DNA from: WJLG01 sp964602485
GTDB lineage: Bacteria; Patescibacteriota; Patescibacteriia; Patescibacteriales; WJLG01
Direction: 5' to 3'
DNA: 64,000 bases
Assembly: GCA_964602485.1 (NCBI GenBank)
Contig: CAZRQU010000001.1
Coordinates: 1 to 64,000, forward strand
The translations under genes were made by a program, and so were the position numbers. The notes beneath the pieces are model-generated. The model was not told where the DNA came from and did no database searches. It was given only the letters and a program-made list of their open reading frames with translations. How positions within the stretch are numbered: position 1 is the stretch's first letter; each line of letters opens with the position of its first letter. Of this stretch, positions 1 through 7,870 are shown one piece after another.

Positions 1-2
1 GT

Positions 3-683
3 GCTTTGGCCAAATCTCAACTGGTGCCCCTACCTCAGGTGACGGCCTATGCCTATGACTTGAGATCGAATAGTGAAACATGGGATTTTGACACTATCCC
101 CGTAAGTTTTACCGGCGACACGACTTTCGATTTCGAGATCAGTGATATCCCGATCGGGGTGTATAGGTTCATGTTCTATACGATCGGGGATCATCCGGAA
201 GGAACCGGACAAACCAGAATTCATTATGTCTATGAGCAGGATTTTGAGATCACTGATGGAGACACTGTCACCTTAGATCTGCAGGCTACCACGGGATGGC
301 ATTCTGTGATCTGCAAGTTGCCGCCACCACTTCCTTCGGAAGTAGCCGCGGTAGCTGTCGACATCAACAACCTTGATGAGTTTGATGATGCTTATGACAG
401 CACCTCTTTTACTCCCGGAGATTATGCTACCGACACTCTCAAAGTTGGAGCTCCGGTTTCGATGGGGTACTACGATCACAATTACAGGATCACCTTGAAT
501 CTGTACGATTCGAACAATGATTTGTGCTATACCGGGTTCAAAGAAATGATAATTAGCCCTTCACAGGACTATTATTTCACTTTGACCCTGGAAGAGATCA
601 CTTCCGGAGCGCAGGGAATGTTCAAAGCAACGGTCCAGTGCCTGCCCGGCTACAGGACGGATATAGATATAATATATCCGTAA
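3..683 (+). CDS. Secreted beta-rich protein, 5' end cut by window
   Basis: The reading frame is open from the first bases of the window, so the true start lies upstream. The first visible residues are Ala-Leu-Ala followed by Lys-Ser-Gln, which looks like the end of a signal peptide with an AxA cleavage site; the TTG at position 6 is therefore probably internal. The remaining 225 residues are rich in Thr, Asp, Tyr and aromatic residues with alternating hydrophobic strands, as in extracellular beta-sandwich proteins. I recognise no family or catalytic motif. A strong terminator follows directly, so this is the last gene of its transcript. The neighbouring genes encode surface proteins and pilins, which suggests a cell-envelope role, but that is inference. 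Confidence 0.6.
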   Translation, partial: ALAKSQLVPLPQVTAYAYDLRSNSETWDFDTIPVSFTGDTTFDFEISDIPIGVYRFMFYTIGDHPEGTGQTRIHYVYEQDFEITDGDTVTLDLQATTGWHSVICKLPPPLPSEVAAVAVDINNLDEFDDAYDSTSFTPGDYATDTLKVGAPVSMGYYDHNYRITLNLYDSNNDLCYTGFKEMIISPSQDYYFTLTLEEITSGAQGMFKATVQCLPGYRTDIDIIYP

Positions 684-705
684 TGACGATCGCGATCATT
701 TTTTT

Positions 706-748
706 ACCGGGAAATGAGCTTTTTTAGCTTGTTTCCCGGTTTTTATTT
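706..748 (+). terminator. Intrinsic terminator after the first secreted protein
   Basis: A perfect 9-bp stem, ACCGGGAAA paired with TTTCCCGGT, with a smaller AGCT/AGCT pairing inside the loop, is followed by a T-rich tail. It begins 22 bases after the stop codon at 683. Confidence 0.85.
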
Positions 749-1056
749 TAGTAATTAGTAATTAGTATTCAGTATAGAGTATTCAGTATTCAGGTTTTGT
801 CATTTAAGGTAATCGGTAATTTGGAACATGGAAAGTAATTTGTAATTAGTAATTGGTGATTTGGGATACGGAATGTCATCCTGAGGATCCCGCGGAAGCG
901 GGAGACGAAGGATCTGTATTGGGTAATTTGTAATTGGTGATTGGTAATTTGCACTTTGCACTTTGCTATTTGCAGTTTGTTATGAGTTACGTGTTATGAG
1001 TTATGCGTTTTTTAGAGTTTAGAGTTTTGCCTGTTACGCATTACGCGTGCAGGTAT
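749..1056 (+). repeat. Intergenic tract of degenerate 7-bp repeats
   Basis: No gene is visible in this gap. It is filled with tandem heptamers that change sequence along the tract but keep the 7-bp period: AGTATTC-type (about 765-800), TAATTGG/TAATTTG-type (about 815-960), CACTTTG/CAGTTTG-type (about 950-980) and GTTATGA/GTTACGC-type (about 980-1050). A 41-bp repeat at 875-915 interrupts it. A second copy with the same order of sub-tracts lies at 8727-9213, and an inverted copy at 11338-11508. Confidence 0.8.
875..915 (+). repeat. 41-bp dispersed repeat, copy 1
   Basis: It begins GTCATCCTGAGGAT, has a CCCGC-GGAA-GCGGG hairpin in the middle and ends GACGAAGGATCT; the outer ATCCT and AGGAT can also pair. 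The second copy at 8844-8884 differs by one base and sits in the same kind of heptamer tract. Sequences of this general form are widespread in bacterial intergenic regions; I cannot assign a function. Confidence 0.75.
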
Positions 1057-1085
1057 TTGTCAGTTTTTCAAAAAAAAGGTATAAT
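1057..1085 (+). promoter_or_regulatory. Sigma70-type promoter for the adhesin-like gene
   Basis: TTGTCA at 1057-1062, a 17-bp spacer, then a perfect TATAAT at 1080-1085. The expected transcript start is near 1092, about 75 bases before the ATG at 1168. Confidence 0.7.
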
Positions 1086-1167
1086 ATAGATATATATTGA
1101 TACTTTGTGTATTTTTGGCATATACAGATATTTTTCTACTTACTTATAGAATTTTAATATTAAATTT

Positions 1168-3354
1168 ATGAAAAGATACAAACACCAAGCCAGGGCCTTG
1201 CTCGTATGTTTTTGTGCCTTGGCTCTACTTTTTTCTTCTTCCTTGCCTGTTTTGGCCGGGGTGGGTATTCAAATAAAACAAGGTCCTACAGAGAGTTATG
1301 AGAACCTTTTTTATGGTAATGCCAAAGGGACGGGAATTGGCTCTCTTTTAAAGCTACAAAGCAATGACGAACCGGTAGAAGATGAGTTTACTATTAGTAA
1401 TGACGGCACCATAAATCTGTATGGTAACAATATAGACAGTGGCGGAAATATAGATGCAGCCAATTTTTGTAATGCTTCCGGAGGCAGTTGTTTTAGCGCC
1501 GGTGACGTTGACACTGATGGCGATGATTATATCGGCAACTCCGGTTCCCACACGGCCGGCGGAGGCTTGAATATGAATAATAATATTGTCACCAACTCCA
1601 GGATGTCGACCCAGGGTTCACTTTATGCCAATAATAACACCTACGGTATACATATGAACAATAGTGATATAGTCGGTTTGAATTGGCTAGTTTTTCAGGA
1701 CTTAGGCGAAGGGATAGGATATTTGAATACGGATGGGGATATAGACAGTGGTTATCAAGCCACTTTCAGTTATGACGGGGATTGGGATCTGTCAGGCGGA
1801 GATTTGAATTTGCAAGGGAATTATATTGATAATTTTCAAAGGTTATATTCTGACTACAATAATGACTATATCATTCGCGACCACATGAATGGCAATGTCA
1901 CTTTGTCGGCTGCCGGGGGTAATCTTTATTTGGGATATCAAAATACCACCGGACTGCAATTCAACGCCCCGGCCACTACCGCCTTGAATATGAACGGAAA
2001 TAATATAAATAATGTTAACCGAATAGAAATAAACAATGGTTATATAGAAGGCAACGGTAGTGGTGTCACCATAGCCGGTGATTCCAATGACGTTAGCGCT
2101 TGGTTCTATGACAATGAAGTATATATAGGCGACGGTGATGACCCTATACATCTAAGGGGGAGCGTGGACCAGGTAGATAGCCTTTCCTTTAGTGATGGAG
2201 AGCAAATATTAGATGGCACCGACCTTAGATTAAGCAGTAACAGCGGTTATATAGATTTTCGTCCAACAGACGGCGAACATGGACTTATTTTAAGGGAATA
2301 TGATGGCTCTGGTACTTACTGGGGCGGTATTCGCGTTGTTAATTCCGATAGGATGGAATTTAGGATGGATGGTGGAAGCTATGGCGGTTCATTAGTGATT
2401 AAGGATAATAACAATGTCGGTATCGGCAACACCTCCCCCTCCTATAAGCTACATGTCTCAGGCGACATCTACGCCAACGGTGGCTGGTTAAGGACTTCCG
2501 GCGATTATGGTTGGTATTCTCAAACTTATGGTGGTGGTTGGCATATGAGTGATTCTAGCTGGATCAGATCTTATGGCAATAAAAGCATCTATCATAATAC
2601 AGGGACAATGAGAACTGATGGAACTTTTCAGGTTGGTGGTAGTGGAAGTACTTTGAATGTGCCAAATGGCGGTAATTTCGCTTATAGAACTAATACTTTG
2701 TTTGCTAATACTTCGGGCAACGTCGGCATCGGCACAGCTAGTCCTCAGGCAAATCTTCATATTTGGCAATCGGGTCAAACTTATGGCCAAACAGGTAAGA
2801 TCAATTTTGGCGATGGATCAACTAGGGTTTATATAGCAGAAGAAACGGATGATTACCTAACAATACAGGGAATAAACGGTGTCACCATAAATAATATGAG
2901 AGTGCAGGAACATCTCAATTCTGAAACCACCTGGAATCGTGATACTTTCTATAGCGAAGGTAGTTTTACTACTACTGTAAGCCCTAATGATGGTACGGGG
3001 GATCCTTCTGGAACAGCCAGATGGACTAGAGTGGGCGATCAAGTAACTATTTGTTTTCCGTTAGTGTATTCGGCAGATTCTTCGTATAGGTGTAGTGCTA
3101 CTTTAAGCGGATTGCCTTCGGAGATACAACCCACAAATTCGTATATTGCTGCTGATGTTATTGCCTATGCTCATAGTGGGTATCGGTCGTATTCAGGGTT
3201 CCCTAATGCCAGAGCTGAGATCGCCAGGGTTTATTTTTCTCCAGGTAGCTCAAACATGAGTTTGAGTTTTTACCAAAATGTTAGCGAGAGTAGTTATAGT
3301 TGTTCTAGAAGTTATGGCATAGATTATCAATGCGTTTCTTATAATCTTAATTAA
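1168..3354 (+). CDS. Large secreted tail-fibre/adhesin-like protein
   Basis: A 728-residue protein with a clear signal peptide: basic start, hydrophobic core at about residues 10-28, and a VLA cleavage site near residue 30. The body is rich in Asn, Gly, Asp and Ser and contains repeated short strands such as LNMNGNNINNV, typical of beta-solenoid fibres. Two copies of the NVGIG(N/T)xSPxxxLH motif (about residues 417-430 and 520-532) are hallmarks of tail-fibre proteins. Between them the segment GWYSQTYGGGWHMSDSSW resembles a repeat I associate with phage tail fibres and PilV-type pilus-tip adhesins. I see no C-terminal S74 chaperone domain; the C-terminus is a compact Tyr/Ser/Cys-rich domain. 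A surface fibre or adhesin is the best guess; the pilin cluster downstream is compatible with attachment to a pilus. Confidence 0.65.
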   Translation: MKRYKHQARALLVCFCALALLFSSSLPVLAGVGIQIKQGPTESYENLFYGNAKGTGIGSLLKLQSNDEPVEDEFTISNDGTINLYGNNIDSGGNIDAANFCNASGGSCFSAGDVDTDGDDYIGNSGSHTAGGGLNMNNNIVTNSRMSTQGSLYANNNTYGIHMNNSDIVGLNWLVFQDLGEGIGYLNTDGDIDSGYQATFSYDGDWDLSGGDLNLQGNYIDNFQRLYSDYNNDYIIRDHMNGNVTLSAAGGNLYLGYQNTTGLQFNAPATTALNMNGNNINNVNRIEINNGYIEGNGSGVTIAGDSNDVSAWFYDNEVYIGDGDDPIHLRGSVDQVDSLSFSDGEQILDGTDLRLSSNSGYIDFRPTDGEHGLILREYDGSGTYWGGIRVVNSDRMEFRMDGGSYGGSLVIKDNNNVGIGNTSPSYKLHVSGDIYANGGWLRTSGDYGWYSQTYGGGWHMSDSSWIRSYGNKSIYHNTGTMRTDGTFQVGGSGSTLNVPNGGNFAYRTNTLFANTSGNVGIGTASPQANLHIWQSGQTYGQTGKINFGDGSTRVYIAEETDDYLTIQGINGVTINNMRVQEHLNSETTWNRDTFYSEGSFTTTVSPNDGTGDPSGTARWTRVGDQVTICFPLVYSADSSYRCSATLSGLPSEIQPTNSYIAADVIAYAHSGYRSYSGFPNARAEIARVYFSPGSSNMSLSFYQNVSESSYSCSRSYGIDYQCVSYNLN

Positions 3355-3363
3355 AGTAAGAAT

Positions 3364-4140
3364 ATGAAGAATATATTAAAGACAGCTTTTGTGTTAGCTG
3401 TGTTAGTAGTGGGAATATCCGTTGGTTACTACAGGGGATTAATTCTTGGCAGTGACACAAATAATAATAAAAAAGACTCTTTTATTTCAAAAAATCAGCT
3501 AGAAAAAACAGGTATCATTCCTGAGAAAGTAACTGAGATAGAAGGAGAGGTTTTAAGCGTAGATGGCGATGAGGTCAGATTTTTGGTTGATTCATTGAAT
3601 CCACTTATCGCCCCTGAGCTTAAAGAAAGAATATTGGTATTAGACGATAAGACAAACATCATTTTGTACAAAGAAAAGTCACCAAAAGACCTTTTGCGTG
3701 ATATGGAGAGCGTAAAAGACATAAAAGAGGAGCTAAACGATCAGAAAAAAGCCTTGAACCCCAGAATAAAGAAATGCGAACAGAGAGCAGTTATAGCTGG
3801 CTTAGATCCTGTTATGGATATGGCAGAAATATCAGATGAATGTAGGCAAGTTGCCGCAGAACAAAGTTCATTAACAGAAAAGGAACAAACAATAACCGAG
3901 AAGTCCAGTAATTTTAATATAACACAAAATAATAACGCTTCTGTGATAGAGCCGGGATTAAGAATAAAAATAATCTCTAAATTATTAGAAACAAAAAAAG
4001 GCGACAAAACTTTAGTTGAACCGGAAGATATTTCTAATAAAGAAAGATTTGGAGCTGAAGTTGTTGAAATTAGGAAATACAACGACAATAGAACCAAAGA
4101 AGAAATAGATCAAAAGACAGGAGAGGTTGTCTTGCCCTAG
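3364..4140 (+). CDS. Membrane-anchored hypothetical protein with helical region
   Basis: A 258-residue protein starting 9 bp after the adhesin-like gene, so probably co-transcribed. One N-terminal membrane segment (about residues 6-27, ending before a Tyr-Tyr-Arg) should anchor it with the rest outside. A beta-rich segment at residues 55-95 (the ...GEVLSVDGDEVRFLVD... region) is followed by a charged, probably helical stretch at 105-180 rich in Lys, Glu and Gln, and another strand-like part to the end. No catalytic motif or family is recognisable. Position and topology suggest it helps display or anchor the upstream protein, but this is inference. A terminator follows 24 bp downstream. Confidence 0.6.
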   Translation: MKNILKTAFVLAVLVVGISVGYYRGLILGSDTNNNKKDSFISKNQLEKTGIIPEKVTEIEGEVLSVDGDEVRFLVDSLNPLIAPELKERILVLDDKTNIILYKEKSPKDLLRDMESVKDIKEELNDQKKALNPRIKKCEQRAVIAGLDPVMDMAEISDECRQVAAEQSSLTEKEQTITEKSSNFNITQNNNASVIEPGLRIKIISKLLETKKGDKTLVEPEDISNKERFGAEVVEIRKYNDNRTKEEIDQKTGEVVLP

Positions 4141-4163
4141 GGATGTTTTGCTTTAAATATGGT

Positions 4164-4200
4164 AATACCGCAGTTTTATGCTACGGTATTTTGTTATTTT
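4164..4200 (+). terminator. Intrinsic terminator after the adhesin operon
   Basis: AATACCG (4164-4170) pairs with CGGTATT (4184-4190), with additional pairing inside, followed by a T-rich tail to 4200. The tail also supplies the -35 element of the next promoter. Confidence 0.75.
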
Positions 4201-4219
4201 AGGATCAAAATGGTATAAT
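4191..4219 (+). promoter_or_regulatory. Promoter for the GW-repeat/pilin region
   Basis: TTGTTA at 4191-4196, a 17-bp spacer and TATAAT at 4214-4219. The -35 hexamer lies in the U-tract of the preceding terminator. Expected leader about 60 bases to the TTG start at 4286. Confidence 0.7.
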
Positions 4220-4285
4220 ATAGATATAAGAGAATAGATTCTCGGATTTTTTTGAATTCAAAGATATAGTATTAAGAGTAAACAT

Positions 4286-5659
4286 TTGCGGAAAAAGAAC
4301 AAGCAAAATCTAAAGTCGGAATTTTCCCTTTTCCTGATAATGTTCATCAGCTTATTTTTTGTTTTTTTCAATTTTTTCACCAAAACGGCCAAGACCGATA
4401 CGGATGACAATACCGAGGGCTATGCCTGGAATTCCAATATCGGCTGGATCAGTTTTAACTGCACCAACAATGACACTTGTGGCACTTCTGATTATGGAGT
4501 CAAGATAATCCCGGCCACTATGAATTTTACCGGCTATGCTTGGAGCCCCAATGTTGGCTGGATAAGCTTTCAGTCCACCTCAACCCCGCCTGATAGTTAT
4601 GCTTTTAATACCAACTGTGACAACACTTGTGATAATTTCACCAATTGTACAGCTTGTTATGATATAGTTAGCGGCAATGTTTGGGGTTGGGCCAAGATAT
4701 TGTCCATGGGAGACGGCGGTTGGATCCGCTTGCACGCTTCCGGGACGCCCACTTACGACGGTGTTAGCATCAACCAGTCTAATGGCGAGTTCGAAGGCTG
4801 GGGCTGGAACGGCAATGATGACGGCTCCGGTATCGGCTGGATCAGCTTCAACTGTTTGGAAACAGCCAATTGCGCCACTTCGGATTATCGAGTTTACGCC
4901 ACTAATATAAATTTTCCTGAAGCTATAGATCTGAATGCCCCTAACTGGTCATGGGATGACGCTTGTACTACCGGCGAGGCCAAGCATGGATTCTTGAATT
5001 GGAGTTTTTATGACAAGGATGCTTCTTCTTCCCAGTCGGCTTATCAGGTAAGGGTGAGCACCCAGAACAGCACCACCACCGGCGTGGTTCTGGATTCCGG
5101 AAAGGTTTTTTCCAACGGCACTCAGTACTACATGGCTTCATCCACTGATCTTGATTATGACACTTCATATTATTGGTTCGTAATGGTTTGGGATGACTTT
5201 GGTTTTGAATCCGGCTGGACCCCTTTTGATACCATAAACGGCACTTCTACTCATACGCTTACTGATAACATAGCCAGGAATAATGCCGTTTCACCCGATT
5301 CTTCATTGACCTTCACCACCTATACTCATGAGTTCCCGATAGTTGATTTCAGCTGGGATCCGGAAGACCCGGTCAAGGATGAGGATGTGATATTTACGGA
5401 TGAGAGTGTTATATATTCGGCTGCCGCTCCTTCTACGACCAATCCTTGCACCGAAGGCACTTGTTCTTGGCTTTGGGGTGGAAGCGGGATCAGAACCATC
5501 TCCACCACCACGGCCTCTTCATCTACTATGACCTTTGATTATGGGTATCAGTCGGTAGACCTGGAAGTGACCGATGATGACGGCTATGCCTGTTCCAGCA
5601 CCGAGCCGATATATATAGATCTTTATCCCGATTGGCGAGAAGTAAAACCGGAAAATTAG
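4286..5659 (+). CDS. Secreted GW-repeat protein with PKD-like domain
   Basis: A 457-residue protein that appears to start at a TTG codon; no ATG lies upstream before the in-frame stop at 4253. A hydrophobic segment at about residues 14-32 acts as signal peptide or anchor. At least three repeats of the type GYAWNSNIGWISFNC occur at about residues 45-59, 83-96 and 171-190, with a related GWAK...GGWIRL unit at 134-149; this repeat is common in Patescibacteria surface proteins. Residues 220-330 look like a fibronectin-type domain (NWSFYD...YQVRVSTQ...YYWFVMVWDD), and residues 345-445 resemble a PKD domain (FSWDP...VIFTDES...TFDYGY...LEVTDDDG). Pilin genes follow, so it may be a pilus-linked surface protein, but no direct evidence shows this. 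Confidence 0.7.
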   Translation: MRKKNKQNLKSEFSLFLIMFISLFFVFFNFFTKTAKTDTDDNTEGYAWNSNIGWISFNCTNNDTCGTSDYGVKIIPATMNFTGYAWSPNVGWISFQSTSTPPDSYAFNTNCDNTCDNFTNCTACYDIVSGNVWGWAKILSMGDGGWIRLHASGTPTYDGVSINQSNGEFEGWGWNGNDDGSGIGWISFNCLETANCATSDYRVYATNINFPEAIDLNAPNWSWDDACTTGEAKHGFLNWSFYDKDASSSQSAYQVRVSTQNSTTTGVVLDSGKVFSNGTQYYMASSTDLDYDTSYYWFVMVWDDFGFESGWTPFDTINGTSTHTLTDNIARNNAVSPDSSLTFTTYTHEFPIVDFSWDPEDPVKDEDVIFTDESVIYSAAAPSTTNPCTEGTCSWLWGGSGIRTISTTTASSSTMTFDYGYQSVDLEVTDDDGYACSSTEPIYIDLYPDWREVKPEN

Positions 5660-5697
5660 TATAATTGGTAATTTGTAATTGGTAATTTGTAATTTGG
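5660..5697 (+). repeat. Short TAATTGG/TAATTTG heptamer tract
   Basis: Five consecutive 7-bp units alternate between TAATTGG and TAATTTG and run right up to the ATG at 5698. No ribosome binding site is visible in or near it. Confidence 0.8.
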
Positions 5698-6081
5698 ATG
5701 GATAATTATAAAACCTTGAATGAATTACAAGTATATTCATTGGCAAGGAATTTTTCTAAGATCGCCTGGGAAATTTATAGCAGATTAGATTGGAGAACAA
5801 AAAAGATAATTGGAGATCAGTTCATTTTTTCAATAGACTCAATTGGTGCTAATATAGCTGAGGGATATGGTCGATATCATTATTTAGATAAAATTAAATT
5901 TTATTATAACTCTAGAGGTTCTTATTATGAAAGTATTTTTCATTGGCTGGAGATATTAATGGAAAGGAATATGATAGAAAATAGTGATTATTATCGAATG
6001 ATTGAAATATCTAGAGAGTTTGCCCCTAAGTTAAATAGTTTTATTTCTGTTACTTATAAAAAAAGAGACAATACAAAATGA
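5698..6081 (+). CDS. Four-helix-bundle protein (23S rRNA-intervening-sequence protein family)
   Basis: A 127-residue protein. The pattern LARNFSKIAWEIY...GDQFIFSIDSIGANIAEGYGR...KIKFYYNSRGSYYES...LEILMERNMI matches the S23/four-helix-bundle family, whose founding members are encoded in insertions of 23S rRNA genes. No rRNA gene is present here; free-standing copies are common in CPR genomes. The exact biochemical role is not established; members form small oligomeric helical bundles. The stop overlaps the next start (ATGA), so translation of the following prepilin is probably coupled. Its place within a pilin cluster and directly behind a heptamer tract suggests that it arrived by insertion. 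Confidence 0.85.
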   Translation: MDNYKTLNELQVYSLARNFSKIAWEIYSRLDWRTKKIIGDQFIFSIDSIGANIAEGYGRYHYLDKIKFYYNSRGSYYESIFHWLEILMERNMIENSDYYRMIEISREFAPKLNSFISVTYKKRDNTK

Positions 6082-6644
6082 AAAAAACCCCAATTACCAA
6101 TTACCAATTACCAATTACCAGTAGCGGTTTTACTATGATCGAGCTTTTGGTGAGCATTGCCATTATGACCATCTTGATCGGAGTTTTCTTGGTCAATTAT
6201 CGCGGAGCTGACAATCGAACAGAACTTAATTTGTCCGCTCAGAGAATGGTATCTTTCATTAGGCTGGCACAGAACAATACTTTAGGTTCAGCGGAGTATA
6301 ACGGGCAAATACCGGAAGGGGGCTGGGGGGTTCATTTCGACCTGGCTTCTTCTACTAACGATTTTTATATATATGCTGATCTGGATGAGGATATGCAGAT
6401 GGACTCAGGGGAGTATAATACCAGCTATGGAGCCAGGAAGATAACTCTACCTTCGGGTATTTACCTGGCTAGCACAACCATGGGCGACCTGGTTGACATA
6501 ACCTTCCTGCCTCCTGACCCAACCACTACCATCTGGGATGGTTTTTCCTCGTCGACCTATGTAAGAATACAGCTTGAAGAACCAGAGGGAAGTCGAAAGA
6601 GGGTGTTAGTGAATATGTTCGGCTTGATAGAGGCCTTGGACTGA
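6078..6644 (+). CDS. Type IV prepilin-like protein (GspH/FimT type)
   Basis: A 188-residue prepilin. The prepilin peptidase site is SSG16-17/F18TMIELL with the conserved Glu at +5 (residue 22), followed by a hydrophobic helix to about residue 40. The rest is a Thr/Ser/Asp-rich globular head like minor pseudopilins of the GspH/FimT class. It would be cleaved and methylated by a prepilin peptidase (not in this window) and assembled into a pilus. The unusual part is the 16-residue leader, whose PITNYQLPIT stretch is encoded by four AATTACC heptamers identical to the intergenic repeats. It overlaps the upstream gene by 4 bp. Confidence 0.85.
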   Translation: MKKTPITNYQLPITSSGFTMIELLVSIAIMTILIGVFLVNYRGADNRTELNLSAQRMVSFIRLAQNNTLGSAEYNGQIPEGGWGVHFDLASSTNDFYIYADLDEDMQMDSGEYNTSYGARKITLPSGIYLASTTMGDLVDITFLPPDPTTTIWDGFSSSTYVRIQLEEPEGSRKRVLVNMFGLIEALD

Positions 6645-6703
6645 ATATAAAATATAAGATATGGAGTATAGAGCGATACTATATCTTAAATTCCAGTATA
6701 AAA

Positions 6704-7276
6704 ATGAAATATCCTAGCTACAAATTACCAATTATAAATTCCAATAGCGGCTTTAGTATTATGGAGATAATAGTGGTGATATTTATAGTTACCATGGGTC
6801 TTTTAGGCTTGATGTCTTTGGTGATCCAGAACGTGCAGGTGGAATACGTGAATAAGAATATGTTGATCGCTTCACAGCTGGCTCAAGAGGGGTTGGAACT
6901 AGTTCGAGATAAAAGGGATAATAATTGGCTGGCTTCTTCAAGCGACTGGGAGTTAGGAGATGGCATGGATCCGAATACCGACATAATTCAAGACGGGGAT
7001 TACGCTATTGATTACACCAATTTAGGATTGATAAATGTTGACGACATAGAAGATACCGGTGCCAGATTGTATATAGACTCAGACGGGTATTACCGGCATT
7101 TTTCCGCTCCTCTGCCAGGTGCGACCTCAACTCCGTTTTCCAGAATGATAATCGCTGATACTGATACCAGCAATGCTTCTACGACTTTCCAATGCTTGGT
7201 TCAATGGAAGGCCAGAAATAATACTTATCAATATACAGCCGAGACGGTTTTATACAACTGGCTGCCAATACCATAA
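6704..7276 (+). CDS. Type IV prepilin-like protein (PilV-like minor pilin)
   Basis: A 190-residue prepilin with cleavage site SNSG/FSIMEIIVV: Glu at +5 of the mature form (residue 21) and a hydrophobic helix to about residue 40. The segment ASQLAQEGLELVRDKRDNNW after the helix is typical of PilV-like and other minor pilins. As in the previous gene, part of the leader (YKLPIINS) is encoded by an intergenic-type AAATTACC/AATTATA heptamer tract. Between the two prepilin genes lies 59 bp without a terminator. The role as a minor component of a type IV pilus is from family knowledge. Confidence 0.83.
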   Translation: MKYPSYKLPIINSNSGFSIMEIIVVIFIVTMGLLGLMSLVIQNVQVEYVNKNMLIASQLAQEGLELVRDKRDNNWLASSSDWELGDGMDPNTDIIQDGDYAIDYTNLGLINVDDIEDTGARLYIDSDGYYRHFSAPLPGATSTPFSRMIIADTDTSNASTTFQCLVQWKARNNTYQYTAETVLYNWLPIP

Positions 7277-7277
7277 A

Positions 7278-7835
7278 ATGTTTATTAATATAATAAAAAA
7301 CAATAAAGGTGTTACTTTATTAGAGCTAATGGTGGCTGTATCCTTGTTCGCTTTTACCTTGATATCAGCTACTCAGGTCTTTAAAGTGGTGATCGATGGA
7401 CAAAGGGATGCTATTGCTTCTCAAGATATGCAGGAAAGCATCAGGTATACCTTTGAAAGGGTGGCTAAAGAGATCAGAATGGCCAACAAAGATGCCACCA
7501 GCACTTGTACAGGGCTTCCGGATAAGGTTTATGATGTTTCTCCGGCAGAGGATGAACTTTATTTTTTGAACTATAAGAATGAATGCATAACTTATTTTAC
7601 TTCTGATGGTCGCTTGAGAATGACTTGGGATCCTCCCGGGGGACCTCCGCAAACCATGCCTTTGACCCCTAGGAAGATCAGGATCAATAATTTAAAGTTC
7701 AGTGTCGATGATGATCTGGGGACAGAGCAATCAAGAGTAACTATGCTTATTGATCTGCAAGTTGATACTGATATCAAAAAACATCAACAAAGATTAAGGA
7801 TGCAAACAACGATATCATCGAGATATTATGAATAG
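7278..7835 (+). CDS. Type IV prepilin-like protein (PilW/GspJ-like)
   Basis: The prepilin starts at the ATG at 7278, one base after the stop of the previous gene. An in-frame ATG at 7173 lies inside the upstream gene and would put 35 extra residues in front of the signal, so I reject it. The mature cleavage site is NNKG11/VTLLELMVAVSLFAF with Glu16 at +5, followed by the pilin helix. The head (about residues 45-185) contains ESIRYTFERVAKEIRMA, as in PilW/GspJ-type minor pilins. Same operon as its neighbours. Confidence 0.83.
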   Translation: MFINIIKNNKGVTLLELMVAVSLFAFTLISATQVFKVVIDGQRDAIASQDMQESIRYTFERVAKEIRMANKDATSTCTGLPDKVYDVSPAEDELYFLNYKNECITYFTSDGRLRMTWDPPGGPPQTMPLTPRKIRINNLKFSVDDDLGTEQSRVTMLIDLQVDTDIKKHQQRLRMQTTISSRYYE

Positions 7836-7870
7836 AGTTTGTAATTTGTAATTAGTAATTTGTAATTAGT
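7836..7870 (+). repeat. Heptamer tract between pilin genes
   Basis: About four units of the TAATTTG/TAATTAG type fill the whole gap between two pilin-like genes and reach the start codon at 7871. Confidence 0.75.

Noticed and set aside
749..1056. Possible CRISPR array
   Set aside because: The tandem units are 7 bp and degenerate, with no unique spacers and no cas genes nearby.
2488..2790. Long antisense frames inside the adhesin, ligA, rpoB and other genes
   Set aside because: They mirror strongly supported genes on the other strand and show no family motif or start signal.
5698..6081. Sign of a nearby 23S rRNA gene, from the intervening-sequence-type protein
   Set aside because: No rRNA sequence flanks it; both neighbours are protein genes.
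7173..7277. Upstream start for the third prepilin
   Set aside because: It would overlap the previous gene by about 100 bp and put 35 residues before the normal leader; the ATG at 7278 gives a standard prepilin.
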